A stretch of 39,220 bases of DNA from Bifidobacterium breve (GTDB lineage: Bacteria > Actinomycetota > Acidimicrobiia > Acidimicrobiales > Ilumatobacteraceae), in contig CAMDBY010000001.1 in NCBI GenBank assembly GCA_945889575.1, forward strand, positions 1 through 39,220. Reading direction: 5' to 3'. A program made the position numbers and the translations under genes. The notes under the pieces were generated by a model, which saw nothing but the letters and a program-made list of their open reading frames with translations, ran no database searches and was not told where the DNA came from. Positions 21,627-30,768 of this stretch are shown here, one piece after another (the first letter of the stretch is position 1; every line of letters starts with the position of its first letter).

Positions 21627-23177
21627 ATGTTTACACGCAGTACGGCTCAAGAGCATCCAGATCGCCCAGCGATCAGTATGGCGTCAAACGGTCAAGTCAT
21701 CACGCATGCCGAACATGAGGCGGGGGCTAATCGTTTAGCACATGCACTGCGACGCCATGGTTTGCAAAAAGGCGATCACTATGCCTTATTCATGGAGAAC
21801 AACAATAAGTTTCTTGAGATTTGTGCGGCTGGAGAACGTTCTGGTCTGTTTTACACGCCGATAAATTCGTATCTGACCGCAGATGAATTGGCGTACATCA
21901 TTCAGAATAGTCAATCGAAAGTTCTGATTGTTTCGAAAGCCAAACGTGACATTGCTGCCGCAGCTTTAGAACAGTGTCCAAATGTGACATTAGGAATCAT
22001 GATTGATGCAGAGGAGAATGATCCGGTATTTGTCGACTATGTAAATTTGATAGCTCACGAACCAACAGAGCCGATTGCCGATGAAAATCTGGGAATCGCA
22101 ATGCTGTATTCATCAGGAACGACAGGCCGCCCGAAAGGAATCCTGCGTCCAATGCCAGATAGTTCACCTGACTCTCCACTGCCTTTGTGGGGTTTTCTCG
22201 ACAACTTATGGAAGTACGAAGACGGTATGACGTATCTGTCACCCGCTCCTCTGTATCACTCTGCACCACAGGCGGCGGTGGGGCTTTCTCTCCGTAGGGG
22301 AGGCACTGTGGTTGTGATGGAAAATTTTGATCCTGAACAGTATTTGATGCTTGTTGAGAAATACAAAGTTACTCATAGCCAATTAGTGCCAACAATGTTC
22401 AGCCGGATGTTGAAATTGCCTGAAGATATCAAAAACAAATATGACTTGTCATCTTTGAAGGTTGCAGTGCATGCAGCCGCTCCGTGCCCCGTGCCCGTGA
22501 AAGAAAAAATGATTGAGTGGTGGGGCCCAATAATCGAGGAGTATTACGGAGCTACCGAGGGTCTGGGTTTTGCAGCGTGTGATAGCGCGCAATGGCTTGC
22601 ACACGTGGGAACAGTTGGCAAAGTTCTGATAGGTGAGTTACATATTCTGGACGATGATATGAATCCGTTGCCTCAAGGAGAACCTGGCACTTTATGGTTT
22701 AAGGCAGCCACAGCCTTTTCGTATTTCAATGACGTAGAGAAGACAAAAGAATCAACATCGGCTGATGGAGTTCTCACAACAGTGGGTGACGTGGGGTATC
22801 TCGACGCAGATGGATATTTATTTCTCACAGATCGTGCAACATTCATGATCATTTCTGGTGGTGTCAATATCTACCCCCAAGAAAGTGAGAACTTGCTGAT
22901 TACTCACCCGAAAGTTGCCGATGCAGCAGTGTTCGGCGTTCCGAATGTTGATTTGGGCGAAGAAGTAAAAGGCGTCGTGCAACTCATGCCTGGAATTGAG
23001 GCAAGTGGTGCGATTGAACGGGAGTTAATTGATTTTTGTAATGAGCATTTGGCCAGACAGAAGTGTCCGCGATCGATTGATTTTGTTACAGAGTTTCCCC
23101 GCCTACCCACAGGGAAGTTGTACAAGAAACCTCTCCGTGATAAATACTGGGGTGACAAGAAAAGCCGGATTGTGTAA
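21627..23177 (+). CDS. acyl-CoA synthetase (AMP-forming), FadD-like
   Basis: The 516-residue ANL-superfamily enzyme activates a carboxylic acid to its CoA thioester. Motifs in order: the P-loop YSSGTTGRPKGI (about 158-169), the adenine site YYGATEG, GDVGYLDADGYLFLTDR in the hinge region, the MIISGGVNIYPQE segment and the C-terminal catalytic lysine in LPTGKLYKKP. The ATG is preceded by GGGGG at good spacing, so unlike many neighbours this gene has a conventional leader. The acid used is not readable; nearby acyl-CoA dehydrogenase and hydratase genes suggest fatty or aromatic side-chain degradation. Confidence 0.93.
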   Translation: MFTRSTAQEHPDRPAISMASNGQVITHAEHEAGANRLAHALRRHGLQKGDHYALFMENNNKFLEICAAGERSGLFYTPINSYLTADELAYIIQNSQSKVLIVSKAKRDIAAAALEQCPNVTLGIMIDAEENDPVFVDYVNLIAHEPTEPIADENLGIAMLYSSGTTGRPKGILRPMPDSSPDSPLPLWGFLDNLWKYEDGMTYLSPAPLYHSAPQAAVGLSLRRGGTVVVMENFDPEQYLMLVEKYKVTHSQLVPTMFSRMLKLPEDIKNKYDLSSLKVAVHAAAPCPVPVKEKMIEWWGPIIEEYYGATEGLGFAACDSAQWLAHVGTVGKVLIGELHILDDDMNPLPQGEPGTLWFKAATAFSYFNDVEKTKESTSADGVLTTVGDVGYLDADGYLFLTDRATFMIISGGVNIYPQESENLLITHPKVADAAVFGVPNVDLGEEVKGVVQLMPGIEASGAIERELIDFCNEHLARQKCPRSIDFVTEFPRLPTGKLYKKPLRDKYWGDKKSRIV

Positions 23178-23203
23178 TCCTCACGCCACCGGCGGATTCC
23201 AGT

Positions 23204-23209
23204 TACGCT
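23204..23209 (+). promoter_or_regulatory. candidate -10 of a leaderless protease transcript
   Basis: TACGCT ends 6 bases before the ATG at 23216, with no Shine-Dalgarno between, the same spacing as at nadA. Confidence 0.35.
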
Positions 23210-23215
23210 CAGTCA

Positions 23216-25684
23216 ATGAAAAGATTTCAAGGAGTGTGGGCGCTTCTTTCTTTAGCGGTGGCGAGCGTGAGCGTGTGGAGTGCACCCGTTGATGCTGCAA
23301 TGCGAACTACCCCAGGAGGGGCTAACGGAGTGTTGCGCAAACTTGCGTCGAATGATGGTCGTTTTGAAGCTGCCGGGAATTCGGTCTGGGCAATTAACAC
23401 TGGTTCCAGTCTCACGCCTGTTGATGCATCTGTAGTTGTAGACAAAGTCAGCGGATCAGTTCTTGAATTTTCTACTGCGCTAGGGGAGGAAGTCTCGGCT
23501 CGCTCGATGTCATCCGCAGTTGAAGTGAGACAGCCCGTAAAAGCATCCGGAGTATTGGCCTCCCGAAGCGTGACAGTGATTCCATTGCAGTGGGCTGGTG
23601 CAACGTGGAAATCTTCTGATCGGACACAAGCAAATACAATTGTGGACAAATTGACGCCGTGGTGGCGTGCAATGTCTGCGAACCAAGAGTCTTTAAACCT
23701 TCGATTTACATCAGTTCTTGATGTGTCGTCGGTCAATGGACCTGGACAGTGTGATTTCTATGCGATGTCTGATCTTGCGGTTGCTTATGCAAAAAGTAAA
23801 GGGTTGTACGACACCTCTAATCATCTGATGATGACATTTACGGGTGACAACCAAGATTGTAGTTTTGGCGGTCTCGGAGAAGTTGGTGGAAAACTGACAT
23901 GGACATACACGGCTGCTGGTTATGAAGGAATCTGGGCTCACGAACTAGGGCACAACATGGGTTTCCCCCATGCCAATGCTTGTAACGCCGGAGTCACGCT
24001 GACATACCTGAAGTCATGTGAAGAAGTGGAGTACGGAGACGTCACAAGCACTATGGGAATGGGAGGGCCGTCTGGTTATTACGCACCAACGTTTCTTGCC
24101 AGTATCGGTTGGCTACCCGAAACAAATCGTGCAGTGTGGGCAGGAACGTCTGCAACGTATTCATTGAATCGGCCTGACCGATCTGATCTCGGTGTAACAG
24201 CGATCAATATTCCTGCAACAGATGGAACCGTGGGCGACAATTCGTATTGGGTGCAATACAACCCGAATGCGCTGACGTATGTGACTGACCCCAATCGACC
24301 TGTGCAGGGTGGATTAGTAATCATGTTTGAACCGTCAAAAGAATTTGCAGAAAATCGGATCAGTCTTGGAGGAATTCTTGGTTCTCCGACGAGTACTAGT
24401 TATCTCTGTGACCTGACGCCACCGACAACAACATTGACCGGAATTGATTACGCGACTGATCCGCGCTTGTTGCCTCTTCGTTCATGGACTGATCCCCGTA
24501 ATCGATTCAAAATCACACTTGCGTCGGTTGACGGAACAGTAGCGACGGTACAAATAGAGCCAATTGCAAATCCTGCTGTAACCGCACCGTCGACTACTGC
24601 CGCCATGCCTGACCCTTCCGGAGCAACGAACCTCATGGTCTCCTGGGAGATTGCGGCAGATGCCTTTGGCCTGAATGAACCGTCAACATGGAATGTTGAC
24701 TTTGGTGAAGACGCTACGAAGAGCTGTATTGCATTGGTATGGGACTTGTCGTGCACGGTTTCCGACATCAGCAGAACTCTGACATATACACCTGGAGTGT
24801 CCGGCGGTAATGGCGTTTCACGTTCCACACGCACCACATCTTCTGCCGGATTACTTGGAAATTCACCACCGGTATTTACGGCATCATTTGTGAGTACTGC
24901 TGATGAAATTGTGGCCAAAATTCATGTTGACAGCGGCGGTTCCCCCGTGATTGGCGCCCCTACTGTAGAAATTGAAGGCAGTCAATCGTGCACAATTGCG
25001 CCTGAGGGTGATTCAACCTGCACGTTCTTTGGGTTACAGCGAAAGACAGCCCATACCTTGATAGCTAAGGGCACAAATGCAATCGGCTCACGTGAAACAA
25101 AGTTCACGGCGCGAACGCTTGCCGGAACTCCTGATAATCCCACCATTACAGGAAAATTTGAAGGCTCTGAATTGGTTGCCACCGTCTTTGCTGATGCCGC
25201 AGATCAAAACAACGTTGATGTATTCGAAATGTATTGCATTGCTCAAAAGGGATCAAAGAGTGTCTACGGATTCGGCGAAGGGACATCGCCAAACTCAAAA
25301 ACTTTTCGCTTGCCAAAGATGAAGGGCAAAGCCAATTACTGCTACGGCCGTGTGATGTCAACTGGTACCGTAAAGATTTATTCAAGTGGCTATGGTCTGT
25401 TGCGAATAGCCGCTAACGGTAAAATTACATCTGGCAAACTCAGTATCGCGCCGACTATTTCATCAAATGTCGCTGGCATTGTCAACGTGAAGTGGAAAGC
25501 AACAGATTCACTTGGTTCAGTTAAATCTGTGTCGGTGAACCCATCAAGTGGATCTTGTAAGAAAACATCAGCGACAAGTTGTGTCATCAAGGGCCTCACT
25601 AGTGGATCAATCGTGACAGTTGTTCTGTCTGGCCGAGGTACTTCAGGTTCTGAAATTGTTAAATCGAATATCGTAGTAAAATGA
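23216..25684 (+). CDS. secreted metzincin-type zinc metalloprotease
   Basis: The 822-residue protein has a signal peptide (positive MKR, hydrophobic core to about 20, likely cut after VDA near 27). A propeptide-like region follows. The catalytic domain (about 115-340) holds HELGHNMGFPH with zinc ligands H242, H246 and H252 and a Met-turn candidate in STMGMGG (M280 or M282), as in gametolysin (M11)-like metzincins. The remaining ~480 residues look like beta-sandwich modules with paired cysteines (e.g. CIALVWDLSC, CTIAPEGDSTC, CKKTSATSC), probably Ig/fibronectin-like. There is no sorting signal. The stop overlaps the start of the lipoprotein gene (ATGA). It likely degrades extracellular protein or wall-associated substrates. 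Confidence 0.88.
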   Translation: MKRFQGVWALLSLAVASVSVWSAPVDAAMRTTPGGANGVLRKLASNDGRFEAAGNSVWAINTGSSLTPVDASVVVDKVSGSVLEFSTALGEEVSARSMSSAVEVRQPVKASGVLASRSVTVIPLQWAGATWKSSDRTQANTIVDKLTPWWRAMSANQESLNLRFTSVLDVSSVNGPGQCDFYAMSDLAVAYAKSKGLYDTSNHLMMTFTGDNQDCSFGGLGEVGGKLTWTYTAAGYEGIWAHELGHNMGFPHANACNAGVTLTYLKSCEEVEYGDVTSTMGMGGPSGYYAPTFLASIGWLPETNRAVWAGTSATYSLNRPDRSDLGVTAINIPATDGTVGDNSYWVQYNPNALTYVTDPNRPVQGGLVIMFEPSKEFAENRISLGGILGSPTSTSYLCDLTPPTTTLTGIDYATDPRLLPLRSWTDPRNRFKITLASVDGTVATVQIEPIANPAVTAPSTTAAMPDPSGATNLMVSWEIAADAFGLNEPSTWNVDFGEDATKSCIALVWDLSCTVSDISRTLTYTPGVSGGNGVSRSTRTTSSAGLLGNSPPVFTASFVSTADEIVAKIHVDSGGSPVIGAPTVEIEGSQSCTIAPEGDSTCTFFGLQRKTAHTLIAKGTNAIGSRETKFTARTLAGTPDNPTITGKFEGSELVATVFADAADQNNVDVFEMYCIAQKGSKSVYGFGEGTSPNSKTFRLPKMKGKANYCYGRVMSTGTVKIYSSGYGLLRIAANGKITSGKLSIAPTISSNVAGIVNVKWKATDSLGSVKSVSVNPSSGSCKKTSATSCVIKGLTSGSIVTVVLSGRGTSGSEIVKSNIVVK

Positions 25685-26421
25685 GAAATATGTCAAAGAA
25701 AGTAATCATGATTGCTGGGTTGTGTCTTTCCCTCGCGGCGTGTTCGGGCAAGAGCAGTACGCCGACCACAACCACGTCGACCAGTACGACAACCACGTCG
25801 ACCACGTCGACCACATCGACTACATCGACCACGACTACGATTCCTGTGGCACCGGTAATTTCGTCACCCGCCGAGACTATTCCTGTCATCAAAACAGAAG
25901 GTCGTAAAACAGCTGGACCTTGCGTGGGTATTGACGAAGTTGACTATTGCGTGTGGGGCACACGCCCGGTTGACAAAACAATTACGAATAGTCGAAGTGT
26001 CGAAATAGTTTCGTTGCTCGAACAGGGTTTTACCTCAATGTCGGATTCGATGGACACTGTTCAGATGGAATTCGAGAGTCGGACAATCGGAAAATTAATT
26101 GAAGCAACCGAAGCCACGGACCCGAATGCCTTGTGTGTGCAGGTGTCTATTGCGTCAAGCCAAGGGCTGCCGTTGTCAACCATGGCTTACACCGCTAAAA
26201 ATACAACTGGGGTTCGGCAACGGCTCACTATGCCGGTTATCAATGCTCTTATTCCTGGGACCAAGCATTCGTTGAAGATTCAGAAAGGTCCGGCATGTGC
26301 TGCATACGATTTATCTGTCATGGTGGCAATGTCGTCGCAGTATAAGTATCCGGCAAAGTACGGCACGCTGACGATTGATGGTCGCAAGTCAACTGGCTCG
26401 CTCTGGGCACTCATTGACTGA
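25681..26421 (+). CDS. putative lipoprotein with Thr/Ser-rich linker
   Basis: The 246-residue protein has a lipoprotein signal with lipobox LAAC (C21; ATG 25690 is an alternative start giving C18). The mature N-terminus is an extended Thr/Ser linker (about residues 28-55, encoded by 9-base repeats), then a globular domain with four or five cysteines, starting at TAGPCVGIDEVDYCVW and ending in SLWALID. The linker would hold the domain away from the membrane through the wall. No family is recognised for the domain. Translational overlap with the metalloprotease suggests joint action, perhaps as an anchor, inhibitor or substrate receptor; this is inference. Confidence 0.8.
   Translation: MRNMSKKVIMIAGLCLSLAACSGKSSTPTTTTSTSTTTTSTTSTTSTTSTTTTIPVAPVISSPAETIPVIKTEGRKTAGPCVGIDEVDYCVWGTRPVDKTITNSRSVEIVSLLEQGFTSMSDSMDTVQMEFESRTIGKLIEATEATDPNALCVQVSIASSQGLPLSTMAYTAKNTTGVRQRLTMPVINALIPGTKHSLKIQKGPACAAYDLSVMVAMSSQYKYPAKYGTLTIDGRKSTGSLWALID
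25792..25827 (+). repeat. 9-bp tandem repeat coding Thr-Thr-Ser
   Basis: Four consecutive 9-base units (ACCACGTCG twice, then ACCACATCG and ACTACATCG) lie in frame in the lipoprotein linker, with degenerate units on either side. Gain or loss of a unit would keep the frame and change linker length. Confidence 0.8.
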
Positions 26422-26454
26422 TCTTTAGTTCTGCCGAGTGTCAGACTGGAACCT

Positions 26455-27279
26455 ATGTTCGCTGGTCTCTTGTCTATCCCACAAGCTGTGCTTCTGGGAA
26501 TTATTGAAGGAATAACGGAGTTCCTGCCCGTCTCGTCTACTGGGCATCTACTTGTCGTAGGAGAACTCATAGGGTTCGGAACGGGAAAAGCGAGTACGGC
26601 GGCAGATACGTATTCAATTGCAATTCAATTCGGCGCCATTCTTGCGGTTTTGTTTCTGTACCGCATTCGCGTGTGGTCGTTGGTACGCGGACTCTCCGGT
26701 GCTGATGTAGATGGGCGAGCCGCTCTGATTCGTCTAGTCGTTGCTTTCTTGCCCGCTGCATTAATTGGGTTGCTTGCTGGCGATGCAATGAAGAGTGCGC
26801 TGTTCGGCCCAGTACCGGTAACCATTGCATGGCTAGTAGGAGGAATAGTTCTTCTCAGATGGAAGCCAGCAGTCGGATTATTGACTCTTCATGAAATGCC
26901 AATACGGGCCGCAGTCATCATCGGATGTGCGCAGAGTCTCGCGTTATGGCCAGGAGTAAGCAGAAGCCTGGTCACACTTATTGCCGCACTGGCAGTGGGC
27001 TTGTCAATGTCGGCAGCAATTGAATTCAGTTTTTTACTCGGGCTCATCACGTTGTCGTCTGCGACAGCGCTCGACTTATCGAAACACGGAAGTGAATTAG
27101 TTGATCAATTCGGAATTCTTGCACCGTCAATTGGGCTTGTGTGCGCTTTCATTACCGCAGTGATTGCGGTGAAGTGGATGGTTGGATACTTAGAGTCGCA
27201 TTCTCTTCGGGTATTTGGTTGGTATCGCCTGGCAATTGGGGCCACATCCGTAGTTCTTCTAGCCACAAATGTCTTGTAG
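26455..27279 (+). CDS. uppP: undecaprenyl-diphosphatase UppP (BacA)
   Basis: UppP dephosphorylates undecaprenyl pyrophosphate to recycle the lipid carrier for peptidoglycan and other wall polymers. The 274-residue membrane protein has the catalytic motif EGITEFLPVSSTGHL (18-32) and the second conserved segment PGVSRSLVT, with about seven or eight hydrophobic helices. Length is normal. No Shine-Dalgarno precedes the ATG. It fits with the wall-galactan genes further along, which also depend on polyprenyl carriers. Confidence 0.95.
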   Translation: MFAGLLSIPQAVLLGIIEGITEFLPVSSTGHLLVVGELIGFGTGKASTAADTYSIAIQFGAILAVLFLYRIRVWSLVRGLSGADVDGRAALIRLVVAFLPAALIGLLAGDAMKSALFGPVPVTIAWLVGGIVLLRWKPAVGLLTLHEMPIRAAVIIGCAQSLALWPGVSRSLVTLIAALAVGLSMSAAIEFSFLLGLITLSSATALDLSKHGSELVDQFGILAPSIGLVCAFITAVIAVKWMVGYLESHSLRVFGWYRLAIGATSVVLLATNVL

Positions 27280-27307
27280 ATAATGGCGTGGCGCCTACCA
27301 TGGAGAA

Positions 27308-28666
27308 ATGGCACGCATCGTATTCATAGGCGCTGGAAGCACAGTATTTGCGCGCAATCTCATGGGAGACATTCTTAGTTTTCCTGAACTGGCATCAAGC
27401 ACCATTGTGTTGCATGACATCAATGAAGAGCGACTTCGCACTTCCGAAATTGTTGGGCACAAGATCATTGAAACCCTTGGTGTGTCAGCGACGATCGAAG
27501 CAACTACTGATCGACGGGCCGCTCTGGCTGGTGCAAACTATGTAATCACAATGTTTCAAGTTGGTGGGTACAAGCCATCGACTGTGATTGATTTTGAAAT
27601 TCCCAAGAAATACGGACTTGAGCAAACTATCGCTGACACATTGGGGGTAGGAGGAATTATGCGAGGCCTTCGCACTATTCCCGTGATCCTTGATATTTGT
27701 CGTGACATGGAAGAACTGTGTCCTGACGCACTGCTACTGAACTACGTGAATCCGATGAGCATGTTGTGTTGGGCGATTTCTCGCTCTTCCAGCATTAAGA
27801 CAATTGGCTTGTGCCACAGCGTGCAACACACGGCGCAACAATTGGCAGATGATTTAGGTATTGATGCAAACACGGTTGAGTTCCGCTGTGCCGGCATTAA
27901 TCACATGGCCTTCTATTTGGATTTTCGGCAGCGCCAAGGAAAAGATTTAGTAGATCTGTATCCGCGTATTGCTGAGCGAGCAACAATCTTTCCTATGCCT
28001 ACTCGAGGTGACGTTGAACGCAGCGAGGGTGGTTTTGACGTATTGTCAGATGCTGTGCGGTACGAGATGTTTAAGCGACTTGGGTATTTCGTGACTGAGT
28101 CGAGTGAGCACTTCAGTGAGTACGTGCCGTGGTTCATTAAGAGTGGTCGTTCTGACTTGTTGGACAAGTTCGGAATTCCCCTTGATGAGTATCCACGCCG
28201 ATGTGAGCGCCAGATTGAAGGTTGGGAAACATTGCGTACCCGATTAGAGAATCCGGATGCACGCGTGCGTGTTGTGCAAAGTATGGAATACGGCAGCGGC
28301 ATTATTCACAGTATGGAAACTGGTCAACCTCGGGTCGTGTATGGCAATGTGCCGAACAGGGGCATCATTAGCAACCTTCCCGATGATTGTTGTGTAGAAG
28401 TGCCGTGTGTTGTTGATGCATCGGGAATTACGCCGACACACATTGGGGCATTACCTCCGCATCTTGCGGCACTGATGCAAACCAATATCAACGTTCAGTC
28501 TCTTACGGTGGAAGCAGCGTTGACTGGGAAGCGTGAACATGTGTACCACGCAGCAATGTTTGACCCGCACACGGCAGCAGAACTAGACCTTGATCAAATT
28601 TGGGCACTGGTTGACGAACTACTTGCTGCGCATCGAGGAATGATTCCCGAAGCCCTCTTTTCGTAA
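27308..28666 (+). CDS. glycoside hydrolase family 4 (alpha-galactosidase/alpha-glucosidase-like)
   Basis: The 452-residue protein is an NAD- and Mn-dependent GH4 glycosidase. The N-terminal Rossmann motif is FIGAGSTVF (6-14); DTLGVGGIMRGLRTIP (110-125), NYVNPM (145-150), the metal-site C169 in GLCHSVQ and the NHM motif with H199 follow. The CHSV form is seen in the MelA/alpha-glucosidase branch of the family. GH4 enzymes cleave through a redox mechanism at C3. TACCAT at 27296-27301 ends 6 bases before the ATG, with GGAGAA directly abutting the start. No sugar transporter is adjacent, so the substrate is unknown. Confidence 0.92.
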   Translation: MARIVFIGAGSTVFARNLMGDILSFPELASSTIVLHDINEERLRTSEIVGHKIIETLGVSATIEATTDRRAALAGANYVITMFQVGGYKPSTVIDFEIPKKYGLEQTIADTLGVGGIMRGLRTIPVILDICRDMEELCPDALLLNYVNPMSMLCWAISRSSSIKTIGLCHSVQHTAQQLADDLGIDANTVEFRCAGINHMAFYLDFRQRQGKDLVDLYPRIAERATIFPMPTRGDVERSEGGFDVLSDAVRYEMFKRLGYFVTESSEHFSEYVPWFIKSGRSDLLDKFGIPLDEYPRRCERQIEGWETLRTRLENPDARVRVVQSMEYGSGIIHSMETGQPRVVYGNVPNRGIISNLPDDCCVEVPCVVDASGITPTHIGALPPHLAALMQTNINVQSLTVEAALTGKREHVYHAAMFDPHTAAELDLDQIWALVDELLAAHRGMIPEALFS

Positions 28667-28670
28667 TTGG

Positions 28671-29600
28671 TTATACGAAGGGCATTACCTCTTCAGCGAC
28701 AAGGTCTAAGTGCTCGAGGTCACTGAGGTCAAGAAACTGCACATACATACGTTGGGCGCCAGCAGTATTCCATTGTTGTAGTCGTTCTATGGCTTCAGCA
28801 GGTGTACCGCACAAGCCATTCAGACGAAGTTCTTCAACTTCGCGACCGATTGCAGCTGCGCGACGAGCAATGTCTGCGTCGTTCTTTCCGATGCACGCAA
28901 CCAATGCAGACGAATACACCAAGCTCTGTGGGTCACGCCCGATAGATGTACATGCAGCACGTACTCGTTCGCACTGTTCTGTGAATCGGTTGATACCAGA
29001 AAATGGAATGTTGAACTCTGCTGCATAACGTGCTGCCAACATTGGTGTGCGCTTTGGTCCACCGCCGCCAACAATGATGGGCGGGGGAGACTGCACTGGC
29101 TTTGGCAGAGCTGGTGAATTTGCGATTGTGTAGTGCTTGCCCGAGTAATTGAATTGCTCACCGTGGGGCGTGTTCCACAAGCCGGTAATTACTGCGAGTT
29201 GCTCAGTGAGAATGTCAAATCGTTCGCCAAGTGGTGCAAAAGGAATGCCGTATGACGAATGTTCAATGCCGTACCAGCCAGCGCCAAGACCAAGTTCAAC
29301 TCGGCCGTTCGACATGTCGTCAACGTTGGCAACACTGATTGCTAATACTCCTGGATTGCGAAATGTAGCGGAGTTCACCAAAGTACCAAGACGAATAGTG
29401 GACGTCTCACGAGCGATACCAGCAAGTGTGATCCATGCATCAGATGGGCCGGGCAGGCCTGAAAAATGATCACCCATCACTTGGTAGTGATCGCTGCGAA
29501 AGAATGCATCAAAGCCGAGGCGTTCAGCACGTTGTGCGACCGCGAGAAGTTGGGCGTAGCTAGCGCCCTGCTGTGGTTCGGTAAAGATGCGTATTTTCAC
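28671..29600 (-). CDS. LLM-class (luciferase-like) F420-dependent oxidoreductase
   Basis: The 309-residue protein is a luciferase-like TIM-barrel oxidoreductase: MKIRIFTEPQQ, AERLGFDAFFRSDHY, TIRLGTLVNSATFRNPGVLA, the GRVELGLGAGWYGIEH segment and PPPIIVGGGGPKRT are typical of the F420-using actinobacterial type. FMN use cannot be ruled out. No F420 biosynthesis gene is in the window. It is the last gene of a minus-strand unit (unknown 144-residue gene, SGNH gene, LLM) with gaps of 10-12 bases, and its stop is 4 bases from that of the convergent GH4 gene. Confidence 0.92.
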   Translation of the reverse strand: MKIRIFTEPQQGASYAQLLAVAQRAERLGFDAFFRSDHYQVMGDHFSGLPGPSDAWITLAGIARETSTIRLGTLVNSATFRNPGVLAISVANVDDMSNGRVELGLGAGWYGIEHSSYGIPFAPLGERFDILTEQLAVITGLWNTPHGEQFNYSGKHYTIANSPALPKPVQSPPPIIVGGGGPKRTPMLAARYAAEFNIPFSGINRFTEQCERVRAACTSIGRDPQSLVYSSALVACIGKNDADIARRAAAIGREVEELRLNGLCGTPAEAIERLQQWNTAGAQRMYVQFLDLSDLEHLDLVAEEVMPFV

Positions 29601-29612
29601 GCCATCAATCTA

Positions 29613-30323
29613 TTACCCAGTAACTGTGGTGGCTGTAGTTGGATCTGTGGTTGTAGAGGGAGATGGCACAGTAGTGGTTGAAGTGCTGGAAGCACCCCGA
29701 CCGTAATGGGCGTCGAGTGCTTTCTTAATATGGCGAGCTAACTGCATTCCGCCAAACTGGTTCATATGAACTGAATCACCGGAGAACCAGTGTTTATTTT
29801 TGCGGGAAATATCTGCCCAATCAAGAATTTCCATGTGGTTTTTGCTTTGCTTGGCGCGAAGAACCGCATTGAAAGAACGACTTTTTATTTTTACGTTTGC
29901 GTTTTCTTGGTATGTGAGCCAGATAAGCGCAGCACCCTGTTTTTTGACTTCTTTATTGATTGCATCGATAGCTTTTGCTAAGTAGGCAGGGCCCGTATCG
30001 TTGTAGCCCGTTGCAACGATGTACACCTCAATATTGTCACGGCGGTGATTAATAATTCTTTGTAATGAACTGAGGTCTGACGATTGACTACACCCCTTAT
30101 CAATGAGTTGTTGACATCCCCACGTCTCGAGCAGGGCGTTGTATTGACTGCTCCATAGCGGCTTCATTGATCCTGGTGCCCACCGAAGGACATTGGCTAC
30201 GGAGTCGCCGACAATGACAACATTGCTTGTTTTGCGAGTTGCATGCGCTGTCGTCGGTGAAGATAACGCCGCGACAAGTGTTATACAGATCGCACCAATT
30301 CGTATACGCACGAAAGTTGACAT
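29613..30323 (-). CDS. secreted SGNH-hydrolase-like protein
   Basis: The 236-residue protein starts at ATG 30323 with a signal peptide (MSTFVRIRIG, hydrophobic core, cut near TAHA 25-28); the frame is open upstream to 30539, but that extension overlaps the preceding gene and would hide the signal. The SGNH-like catalytic residues are present: Ser41 in VGDSVA, Asn108 in GYND, and Asp183/His186 in SGDSVHMNQFG. A Ser/Thr/Pro-rich tail closes the protein. Possible roles are esterase or O-acetyl/acyl transfer on wall polysaccharide. It shares the GYND and ILDW patterns with the SGNH domain of the large fusion protein at 35706-38120. Confidence 0.82.
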   Translation of the reverse strand: MSTFVRIRIGAICITLVAALSSPTTAHATRKTSNVVIVGDSVANVLRWAPGSMKPLWSSQYNALLETWGCQQLIDKGCSQSSDLSSLQRIINHRRDNIEVYIVATGYNDTGPAYLAKAIDAINKEVKKQGAALIWLTYQENANVKIKSRSFNAVLRAKQSKNHMEILDWADISRKNKHWFSGDSVHMNQFGGMQLARHIKKALDAHYGRGASSTSTTTVPSPSTTTDPTTATTVTG

Positions 30324-30333
30324 GTTCGCCACT

Positions 30334-30768
30334 CTATGCGGTGATGGCAGACCAGTTGTGATGAAGGTTCTGGAGTTGTTCCGGTAGTCGAATGAGGTGT
30401 CGTTGTGAAATTGGGGGCAAGACGACGCGAACGGCGATTGCATTATTGAGTGCCGAAGGAACTTGGTGACTGACCCCAAACATGATGCACCGTTGCATGG
30501 CCCGAGTAAATGGGTTGTGGCGACCTTCCGTGCAAGCAACCCCGATGCAGCGAGCTAACTCGTTCATATCAATGGAGTAGCCCTGGGGTTCATGTTCAAG
30601 ACCTGTCGCGAGACGACGTAATAGCCAGGTCGCTGTTGGTCCGAGGACGGGAAGCCAGAACATCTCAATGTACGGATCGCCAATTGCAAAGCCGTTTGCC
30701 TCGATGATGGGGTCAGGCCACGGGCGAACCTCGAGTTGGCCGTTTGTGTTCAATGTGGATGGTTTCAT
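30334..30768 (-). CDS. conserved actinobacterial protein, winged-helix-like, unknown function
   Basis: The 144-residue protein starts at ATG 30768 behind a good ribosome binding site (GAGGAACT). It contains DPYIEMFWLPVLGPTATWLLRRL followed by IDMNELARCIGV, GRHNPFTRAMQRC and LPPISQRHLIRLP; the LARCIGV helix pair looks like a winged-helix fold, and I recall similar unnamed actinobacterial proteins. There is no signal peptide. It heads the unit with the SGNH and LLM genes and is divergent from the sirtuin gene with a 59-base gap. Confidence 0.72.
   Translation of the reverse strand: MKPSTLNTNGQLEVRPWPDPIIEANGFAIGDPYIEMFWLPVLGPTATWLLRRLATGLEHEPQGYSIDMNELARCIGVACTEGRHNPFTRAMQRCIMFGVSHQVPSALNNAIAVRVVLPPISQRHLIRLPEQLQNLHHNWSAITA

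Noticed and set aside
23227..23736. 169-codon minus-strand open frame
   Set aside because: It is antisense to the signal peptide and propeptide of the metalloprotease, has no ribosome binding site or family match, and is a shadow of the real frame.
25764..25840. Possible CRISPR or intergenic satellite
   Set aside because: The repeat unit is 9 bases with no spacers and lies in frame in a Thr/Ser linker of a lipoprotein.
30324..30539. Upstream extension of the SGNH protein to 308 residues
   Set aside because: It overlaps the preceding gene and would bury an otherwise clear signal peptide beginning at ATG 30323.
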